Positions 62,936 to 64,000 of a DNA stretch of 64,000 bases are shown here, one piece after another. Each line of letters opens with the position of its first letter. Position 1 is the stretch's first letter. The DNA is taken from assembly GCF_006094435.1 (NCBI RefSeq), contig NZ_CP034783.1, positions 3,995,001-4,059,000 of the forward strand, given 5' to 3'. The notes beneath the pieces were generated by a model. That model saw only the letters and a program-made list of their open reading frames with translations, searched no databases and was not told where the DNA came from. This stretch comes from Pseudomonas sp. MPC6 (GTDB lineage Bacteria; Pseudomonadota; Gammaproteobacteria; Pseudomonadales; Pseudomonadaceae). The position numbers and the translations under genes are program-made.

Positions 62936-64000
62936 TCAGAAGGTGTATTTCGCCGAGAACGTGGCGTAGTCGCGGTCAGCGAACGGACGGTTGACCGGGT
63001 CCGCTTCGCCCAGGTAGCTGATGTACTTCAAGCCGAGTTCAAGATTGCCCAGGTACTTGAAGGTGGTGCCGGCGCTCAGGCGTCGGTCGCCTCGCACCCC
63101 GGAGATGCTGCCGGACATGGGGGTAGAGCCGCTGAACACGTTGGAGAAACTGAAGGGCACTTCCAGATCCCAGCCTTGGAAAACCCCCGGATAACTGAAC
63201 GATGCGCCCACGGTGTAGGCACTGGACGACTTGGTGCGGAAACTGCTGCCGGTGTTGTAAGTATAGTCATCGGAAGGTGCCACTAGAGGTGCCAGGGAAG
63301 GCAACAGGTTCACGCCTTGCAGGTTGGGCGCCGCCGAAGTGGATTCAACGCTGTCGACCTGCACACGGATGATTTCGGCAGTCAGGGTGGTCTGGCTGGC
63401 CCAGGGGCGGTTCCCCAGGATCCGGAGCGCCGATAGCTGCATTTGCTGGCCCTTGCCCTTGGACGGCACCGCGCCAAGGCCGGTATTGACCATCACTGGC
63501 GCACCGTCGCGGTACGACCATTCGGCGCCGACCTGGGTGTCGCCGATCTTGGTCGAGGCGGCGATGCCGGTCAGCTTGATGTCTTCAAAGTACTTGATCC
63601 GGTAACCATTGCTGACGAAGGCGTTGAGGCCACCGCCCACCGGCAGCGGGTCGTAGCCGACCAGAGCGGTGGCCGGGTTTTTGTCGTGGTAGTTGACGTG
63701 GAACAATGACAGCTCGATGGCCGGTACCGGGCGGTAGCGCACCTGCACGCCCCACTGGCCGCTATCGCGCGGTTCGTCGGTGCCGCGGTAAGCGATCTTC
63801 TGGCCGTTGGCGTAGATGAACTCGCGACCGGGGCCAACCACGTCACTGCTCGACAGGTAGCTACCCACCGGCGGCAGTTCGGTGCCCTTCCATTCGTATT
63901 GCACGTATGCACCGAACGTCAGCTGGGGGTTCAGTCGGAACGAGCCGGAGAACTGGCCCACCGGCAGGAGTATTTCCTTGACCTCGACACCCGGCTGGGA
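62936..64000 (-). CDS. DUF1302 outer-membrane protein (partial, start beyond window)
   Basis: The last 354 residues of a DUF1302 protein; the frame stays open to the window end, so the start lies outside. The visible part follows the first copy at 44792 in many places (PVGQFSGSF, SYRDGAPV, YFEDIKLTGI, C-terminal FSAKYTF) and ends in Phe like outer-membrane barrels. Two copies in one region suggest different steroid substrates or a hetero-oligomer. It precedes the aldolase and DUF35-MaoC genes on the same strand. Confidence 0.85.
   Translation of the reverse strand, partial: SQPGVEVKEILLPVGQFSGSFRLNPQLTFGAYVQYEWKGTELPPVGSYLSSSDVVGPGREFIYANGQKIAYRGTDEPRDSGQWGVQVRYRPVPAIELSLFHVNYHDKNPATALVGYDPLPVGGGLNAFVSNGYRIKYFEDIKLTGIAASTKIGDTQVGAEWSYRDGAPVMVNTGLGAVPSKGKGQQMQLSALRILGNRPWASQTTLTAEIIRVQVDSVESTSAAPNLQGVNLLPSLAPLVAPSDDYTYNTGSSFRTKSSSAYTVGASFSYPGVFQGWDLEVPFSFSNVFSGSTPMSGSISGVRGDRRLSAGTTFKYLGNLELGLKYISYLGEADPVNRPFADRDYATFSAKYTF

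Overview
The window looks like a Pseudomonas chromosome, probably fluorescens-group. It is GC-rich, carries typical Pseudomonas REP palindromes (GTAGGAGCGAGCTTGCTCGCGA type), starts inside an arn (lipid A aminoarabinose) operon and is densely packed with operons on both strands. No rRNA, tRNA, prophage or CRISPR was seen.

Layout. (1) 1-7.5 kb, cell envelope: the end of arnT, then arnE, arnF and ugd; a methyltransferase; a small membrane protein; a broken response regulator; an Ais-like membrane-anchored histidine phosphatase; a sensor kinase with an altered H-box; and a small lipoprotein. (2) 7.6-17.3 kb: cysQ, a transposase-derived helix-turn-helix domain in frame with cysD, fused cysNC, a DUF1214 protein, a PAPS-type sulfotransferase, an EthD-like protein, a BaiE-like NTF2-fold protein, an SRPBCC protein and an SDR. 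This is a complete set for making PAPS, using it and recycling PAP. (3) 17.4-19.3 kb: a truncated BaiE-like copy, a probable recombination junction, and a two-gene NTF2-fold/SDR unit of different base use. (4) 19.4-63 kb: a large steroid (probably bile-acid) catabolic region.

The steroid region encodes most of the 9,10-seco route. 3alpha-HSD and 7alpha-HSD-like SDRs act on ring hydroxyls, KshA/KshB on C9, HsaA and HsaC on ring A, and HsaD/E/F/G on the ring A products. FadD3, IpdA, IpdB, IpdC, IpdF, EchA20, FadA6 and paired acyl-CoA dehydrogenases act on rings C and D. A DUF35-MaoC protein with an Ltp2-like aldolase fits the last side-chain cleavage. Two DUF1302 proteins, DUF1329, an MMPL/RND protein and a YCF48 propeller form a candidate envelope transport set. 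Two TeiR-like LuxR regulators have almost identical DNA-binding helices. No 3-ketosteroid delta1-dehydrogenase (KstD) or HsaB reductase is present here.

The main observation from reading the DNA is a recurrent 17-bp imperfect dyad (about ATCGTCYNNNCGGACTA) in at least twelve promoter regions. It usually lies 54-77 bp upstream of a start codon and 21-22 nt upstream of a -10-like hexamer. It links ksh, hsa, ipd, transport, HSD and the two hydroxyl-removal/sulfation modules into one probable regulon. The second main observation is the PAPS/sulfotransferase/BaiE-like module, which may sulfate a steroid hydroxyl before its elimination. A 134-bp tandem array of REP pairs (38.69-40.06 kb) separates two convergent operons. 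All alignments and spacings were made by eye.
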